From Pseudomonadota bacterium (GTDB lineage: Bacteria; Pseudomonadota; Alphaproteobacteria; Rs-D84), in NCBI GenBank assembly GCA_030531915.1, contig JAUNMD010000036.1, positions 1-8,626 on the forward strand: a stretch of DNA of 8,626 bases, given 5' to 3'. Below, piece after piece: positions 4,869 through 8,626 of this stretch; the first letter of the stretch is position 1, and every line of letters begins with the position of its first letter. Below the pieces are notes generated by a model. It worked only from the letters and a program-made list of their open reading frames with translations, made no database searches and had not been told where the DNA came from. Position numbers and translations under genes: made by a program.

Positions 4869-5552
4869 TTGCAAGACCGCATAGAACCGCCAATTTTGCT
4901 GTCCAGATTGATGACGTTTGTGTTCGCCGGCGCGATTGTCGTGCTGGGGGTGCTGGGCATTACCCTGTACAAAATGTTTCCGTTAAATCGTCCTCAGGTG
5001 TTCTTTTTGATGACCCAGCCACGTGAAAATCTGGAAATCACGCTGTCTGAATTGCCACCGACCGATGATAATTTCAAATGGTACACACGCGCGTTTATTC
5101 GCGAATATATCAAGGCACGCAATGAAATCGTGCCCGATGGACGCGTGATGCTGCGCAAATGGAACAATACCGAAGATGGGGTTGTGCATACTTGGTCAAC
5201 ACCGGCGGTATATGCCGCATTTACCCAGACCAACATGTGGACGGCATTGATGAACAACACGCCGGACTTTGAATTTAGTTGCAGTGTGGAATTTGAAAAC
5301 GGTGCGGTTCAACCCAGAACATCGGACTATAAAACATGGGCTGTAAATTTTAAGTATTTCTGTGAAGATAGTGGTGGACAGACCGATAAAAAAGATTATA
5401 CAATCATAGTAAAATTAGAGATGGACGATAATGCGACATTAAAATGGTCGGATCGTCTGGACAACCCGTTGGGGATTCGCGTTGCCGAATACACCGTTGA
5501 ATCCGGTAATGGCGATCCGCTGAATACGGGCTATCTGGCCAGCGGTAATTAA
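4869..5552 (+). CDS. virB8: Type IV secretion system protein VirB8
   Basis: Bitopic inner-membrane assembly factor of P-type T4SS, which joins the inner-membrane complex to VirB9/VirB10. It has 227 residues, typical of the family. A short cytoplasmic tail is followed by one transmembrane helix (about 13-35, LMTFVFAGAIVVLGVLGI) and a periplasmic NTF2-like domain. Family motifs: WYTRAFIREYIKARNEI (71-87, matching the VirB8 helix with its Y-x-x-AR-E pattern) and NPLGIRVAEYTVE (199-211, matching NPLGF-V-Y-V near the VirB8 C-terminus). The start is TTG behind a strong Shine-Dalgarno. It is first in a plus-strand operon, 27 nt before virB9. DotI and TrbF/TraJ are distant alternatives; the NPLG motif and gene order favour VirB8. 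Confidence 0.88.
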   Translation: MQDRIEPPILLSRLMTFVFAGAIVVLGVLGITLYKMFPLNRPQVFFLMTQPRENLEITLSELPPTDDNFKWYTRAFIREYIKARNEIVPDGRVMLRKWNNTEDGVVHTWSTPAVYAAFTQTNMWTALMNNTPDFEFSCSVEFENGAVQPRTSDYKTWAVNFKYFCEDSGGQTDKKDYTIIVKLEMDDNATLKWSDRLDNPLGIRVAEYTVESGNGDPLNTGYLASGN

Positions 5553-5579
5553 ACACCGCGCCACAGAAAGGTAAGGAAC

Positions 5580-7127
5580 ATGGGCATGAGTTTTAGAACT
5601 GCGATTAAATTAAACATTTCTGTTTTCTGCGTTATGGCATTGTGTGCATCTGCGCATGGGGCGGCCACCGGTATCAATTACGGCGTCCAAGATGCGTGGG
5701 ACAACCCAACCGCGAACATGGCCGCGGGCAGTATTAAACCGGGGTATGCACAACTGTCGTGGGAATCAGGCAGTGTGTTGCCAATCAAGTTGCGCAACGG
5801 TATGGTGACGATGGTATCCCTGCCGAACGGTGAACAAATTGCCGATGCCGTTATTGGTAATCAGGGTCTGTTTACTATCGAGGCCAATCAGGGCGATCGC
5901 ACAATGGTCATCAGCCCAACCGCCAGCAATCAGGGTTCGGACACTAATTTGATTGTGACGGGTAAATCGGGCAACAAGTATATTTTCTATCTGCGCAGTG
6001 AACCATCAAATTCCAGCGAGATTACATATTCACAGGTTGACGTTGTTCTGGACGGCAATGCGACATTGCCAAACGCAACTGCGGCGACCACAACGACGGG
6101 TGGTGCATCATCAATTTTCAAAAAGGCCGCCGCCCCCAGCAGCACAGTTGGCGTAGATGGCGAAGATTACGGTTGGATTAAATCAATGAAGATTGACCCA
6201 TCAGAATTTCGTTTTGATTTGGACATCTTTGTTCCAAATCCCGACGATTATGTAATCGCACCAGAACGCGTATGGCGTGACCGCATATTCACATACATTG
6301 ACTTTGGGGACAAGGTTATTGCAATGACCCAACGTCCGGTTGTGTCACTGTTGGTCGAAGGTGGCGAATCCCCTGTCAGTTTCCGCACCGATGGCGAAGA
6401 TGGCCGTCTGTTGATTGTAGAGGCCGTTGGCGACATGGTGTTGCGCAGTGGTCAACGTATCGTTTGCATTAAAAAGCGTGAAAAACCATTCTTGATTGCC
6501 GACACGGCATCGGTCATGGCATTGGCAGAGGCAAACGTTGCACAATCCATGATGTCGGGGCAATCGCTGAACACCATTGCGTACACAATGGATCAGAATG
6601 CAATCAATTCGGCGGGTTTGAACTATACCGGTTCACCAACGTATGTTGCGAACACGAATGCGGTGGCGGCATCTGGTTACTATATGCCGGCGGGCACGGT
6701 GACAACAAACGTTACAATGCCGGTTGTGTCATCGGGCACGGCGGGCGTAACAATGATGCCAACCGAACGGTTGACCGCGGGTTCATACCTGCCCCAGACG
6801 AATATTCCACTTATTACCAGCAACCAATCGGGTGTTGCGGTTGAACTGAAATCCGACACGTCGGTCAAGGCGTTGGACGATTACTGGACGGGGTTGCTGG
6901 CGAAATTCAGCGGTGATGACGGTGTTGGTTTGTTGACCCCGTACAAGGACAAGGTTTTCTTTGCGGTTGATGAACAAGGTGTTGGCGATTTGGGTTCAAC
7001 ATCGCATACGGCACGTCTGTATCGTCTGCGTATTGGGCCAATGTCTGATATCGAGGCGGCGCAGAAATTATGCGACCAGTTGTTGAAATTCAGCGGGGCC
7101 AGTTGCAACGTTGTTCGTATTCAATAA
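5580..7127 (+). CDS. virB9: Type IV secretion system protein VirB9 (CagX/TrbG family) with C-terminal SPOR-like domain
   Basis: Outer-membrane core component of a T4SS. It has 515 residues, about twice a usual VirB9 (250-300). A signal peptide (about 1-25, cut near ASAHGA) is followed by the N-terminal VirB9 domain (about 50-155), with LRNGMVTMVSLPNGEQI and DTNLIVTGKSGNKYIFYLRS. Then come a Thr/Ala/Ser linker (160-190) and the C-terminal VirB9 beta-sandwich (about 205-300), with PERVWRDRIFTYIDFGDK and VLRSGQRIVCIKK. The extension has a low-complexity Asn/Thr/Met/Pro stretch (about 320-415) and ends RLYRLRIGPMSDIEAAQKL (479-497) plus CNVVRIQ, the SPOR pattern of a strand, GP-, an A-rich helix and a closing VV strand. 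SPOR domains bind denuded peptidoglycan glycan strands. The start at 5580 or 5586 is ambiguous; both follow AAGGTAAGG. Confidence 0.87.
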   Translation: MGMSFRTAIKLNISVFCVMALCASAHGAATGINYGVQDAWDNPTANMAAGSIKPGYAQLSWESGSVLPIKLRNGMVTMVSLPNGEQIADAVIGNQGLFTIEANQGDRTMVISPTASNQGSDTNLIVTGKSGNKYIFYLRSEPSNSSEITYSQVDVVLDGNATLPNATAATTTTGGASSIFKKAAAPSSTVGVDGEDYGWIKSMKIDPSEFRFDLDIFVPNPDDYVIAPERVWRDRIFTYIDFGDKVIAMTQRPVVSLLVEGGESPVSFRTDGEDGRLLIVEAVGDMVLRSGQRIVCIKKREKPFLIADTASVMALAEANVAQSMMSGQSLNTIAYTMDQNAINSAGLNYTGSPTYVANTNAVAASGYYMPAGTVTTNVTMPVVSSGTAGVTMMPTERLTAGSYLPQTNIPLITSNQSGVAVELKSDTSVKALDDYWTGLLAKFSGDDGVGLLTPYKDKVFFAVDEQGVGDLGSTSHTARLYRLRIGPMSDIEAAQKLCDQLLKFSGASCNVVRIQ

Positions 7128-7151
7128 TCATGTCAATGATGGCGGTATAAT

Positions 7152-8626
7152 ATGAGTGGTATCAAACAACAAATTTCACAAATGCGCAAATCTACGCCAA
7201 AGTCGGTTCAGTGGTTGCTGCTGGGGGTGGCGTTTGTTGTGGTGCTGATTTTGATGACCTTGCTGATTGGTGGGCGTGGCAAGTCAAACGATATACAAGC
7301 AGAAGATGCGCCAATCAATCTGATTATTACGCCGGCGACAGAATCCATCAACTGGGCCAATACCAAGGTTGGTGAAAAGCAAAAGGCAACGTTAAAGGTA
7401 TCGGCAACCGCGCCCGTTAAAATTATGGACGTGCGTCGCCACAAGGACATTGCAGGATTTACATCAACCGATACATGCCGTGGCATGGGCTATATTGATG
7501 CACAAATTCCGTGTACGCTGGTATTGGAATATGTGCCAACAACCGCAATGGAGACCGAGACAACATCGCTGTTTATTGACTGGCGCGGTGCAACGCAACC
7601 CGATGGCATGAAAAAGACGGACAAGATCGTTTTGGTGATGGGCGCGACCGCACCAACACCGGTGGCAAAGCCAGAACCGGTCAAGGTTGTTGAAACAAAA
7701 CCAGAACCCGCACCAGAAATTGAACCCGAAAAACCGGTTCAGGTTGAAATCAAGAAAGATATTGAAACAATCGCACCATCTGACCCATTTGCAGATGCAC
7801 AGCCAGATCCGACGCCCAGCGTTGTATGTTCTGAATTTGCGTTTCCGGGGTATGATTCAACCGGCAACCAAATTGGTTGGATTCGTCCGGAACACGGCGC
7901 GTATTATTTCCATCCATTTTCTGATAAGAAATGCAACAACCCAACGGGTATCTATAACCCCGACAGTGGTCTGATTACCGACATCAAAAACAACGGTAAA
8001 AAAATCGGTACGGATGCCGAACACATCGGTTATACAACGATTTCGGGGGGTAACCTGCCCCAGTTGTCAAATCCTGTGAAAAAGGTTGCAAATCGTGCGT
8101 ACCAGTTGTCCACCGAAGAACTGATTTCGTCCGACGCGTCTGGTGCAATGCCCGCACCTGATTACACCGGCGCAGATGCAATTCACAATGCATTCCGCGG
8201 TGGAATTTCATTGAAAGAAAAACAAGACGATGTCATTGTTGGAACAAGTGGTCAGGACGCCATATTCTCGTCCGATCCATTTGACCGCACGTTTGTATTG
8301 CGCCAGTATAAACCAATTCCTGCCACAATCGTGTCAGAGGTTCGCGCCGATCCAGAACTGTATGATGGCGATGGCAAGGGACTGCCGGTGCGCGCGACGG
8401 TTGATCGTAATGTGTATTCTGATGATGGACGCACGATTATTATTCCAACGGGAACATTGTTGTTGGGCTATGTGACGGGCGATATTCCGGGGCCATATAA
8501 AACCGTTGGGCGTATGGATATTCGCTGGTATCAATTTGTATTGCCCAGTGGGGTTGAATTTAATTTCACTGACGACACGACCAGTCCATTTTCGGGTGAT
8601 TCACAGGGCCGCGTTGGTGTTCCAGG
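7152..8626 (+). CDS. virB10: Type IV secretion system protein VirB10 (TrbI family), 3' end missing
   Basis: Envelope-spanning scaffold of the T4SS core. 491 codons are visible, running off the right edge. Layout: cytoplasmic tail 1-20; transmembrane helix 21-40 (WLLLGVAFVVVLILMTLLIG); a beta-rich segment 56-143 resembling an ASH/Hydin-type immunoglobulin fold (INWANTKVGEKQKATLKV, C109, C121, then TLVLEYVP); a Pro/Glu/Lys-rich linker 168-222, the usual VirB10 periplasmic spacer; an unrecognised segment 224-300 with C226 and C261; and the TrbI/VirB10 domain from about 375. That domain has IPATIVSEV, LPVRATVDRNVYSDDGRTI, IPTGTLLLGYV and WYQFVLPSGVEF, and it ends inside the family's GR-G-PG motif (GRVGVPG). 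It starts 24 nt after virB9 behind a weak GGCGG. VirB10 is normally about 380-450 residues, so this one is long. Confidence 0.9.
   Translation, partial: MSGIKQQISQMRKSTPKSVQWLLLGVAFVVVLILMTLLIGGRGKSNDIQAEDAPINLIITPATESINWANTKVGEKQKATLKVSATAPVKIMDVRRHKDIAGFTSTDTCRGMGYIDAQIPCTLVLEYVPTTAMETETTSLFIDWRGATQPDGMKKTDKIVLVMGATAPTPVAKPEPVKVVETKPEPAPEIEPEKPVQVEIKKDIETIAPSDPFADAQPDPTPSVVCSEFAFPGYDSTGNQIGWIRPEHGAYYFHPFSDKKCNNPTGIYNPDSGLITDIKNNGKKIGTDAEHIGYTTISGGNLPQLSNPVKKVANRAYQLSTEELISSDASGAMPAPDYTGADAIHNAFRGGISLKEKQDDVIVGTSGQDAIFSSDPFDRTFVLRQYKPIPATIVSEVRADPELYDGDGKGLPVRATVDRNVYSDDGRTIIIPTGTLLLGYVTGDIPGPYKTVGRMDIRWYQFVLPSGVEFNFTDDTTSPFSGDSQGRVGVP

Noticed and set aside
4869..8626. Assignment of the three plus-strand genes as DotI-DotH-DotG of a Dot/Icm system
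   Set aside because: The order is analogous, but VirB9-type N- and C-terminal motifs, the NPLG motif in VirB8 and the absence of DotG-type repeats fit the P-type VirB family better.
1..8626. CRISPR array or insertion sequence
   Set aside because: No regularly spaced direct repeats, transposase motifs or terminal inverted repeats around a coding region were seen.

Overview
The window looks like chromosomal DNA of an alphaproteobacterium of moderate base composition. The order tRNA-Trp, secE, nusG, rplK, rplA, rplJ, rplL, rpoB is the classical bacterial ribosomal/RNA polymerase cluster, and a tRNA-Trp just ahead of secE is common in Alphaproteobacteria. The protein sequences fit that class, but I cannot place the lineage further. 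A host-associated or deep-branching group is only a guess, from the divergent RpoB and the type IV secretion genes.

Left half (1-4631, minus strand): one long transcription unit read right to left. Two good sigma70-type promoters (4733-4761 and 4689-4716) lie upstream of tRNA-Trp(CCA) (4558-4631). Then come a 247-bp structured spacer, secE (4116-4298), nusG (3557-4090), rplK (3023-3454), rplA (2345-3019), rplJ (1655-2131), rplL (1239-1604) and the first 359 codons of rpoB (1-1077, running off the window). Every longer spacer is rich in stem-loops: a two-hairpin leader before rplK, a 213-nt leader before rplJ with mutually exclusive pairings, a GNRA-capped hairpin between rplJ and rplL, and a long hairpin between rplL and rpoB. 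These sit where ribosomal-protein autoregulation and attenuation or processing normally occur.

Boundary (4311-4868): the 3' end of tRNA-Trp is present twice as a 26-bp direct repeat (one mismatch) spaced 181 bp apart. The DNA between the copies holds three successive stem-loops, including an almost perfect 18-bp inverted repeat touching the tRNA CCA end. This looks like a small palindromic element or the scar of an integrated element. On the other side of the tRNA a divergent promoter region carries a 10-bp imperfect dyad between the two opposing promoter sets.

Right half (4869-8626, plus strand): three genes of a P-type type IV secretion system core in the canonical order virB8, virB9, virB10 (the last incomplete), behind their own promoter (4813-4842). 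No virB7 lies between or directly before them. VirB8 is the inner-membrane/periplasmic assembly factor, VirB9 the outer-membrane core component and VirB10 the envelope-spanning scaffold. Two have unusual architecture. VirB9 is roughly twice normal length, with a low-complexity linker and a C-terminal SPOR-like (peptidoglycan-binding) domain. VirB10 carries an immunoglobulin-like (ASH/Hydin-type) segment after its membrane helix and a further cysteine-containing segment before the conserved TrbI/VirB10 domain. Together they suggest a secretion channel with extra anchoring to the cell wall.
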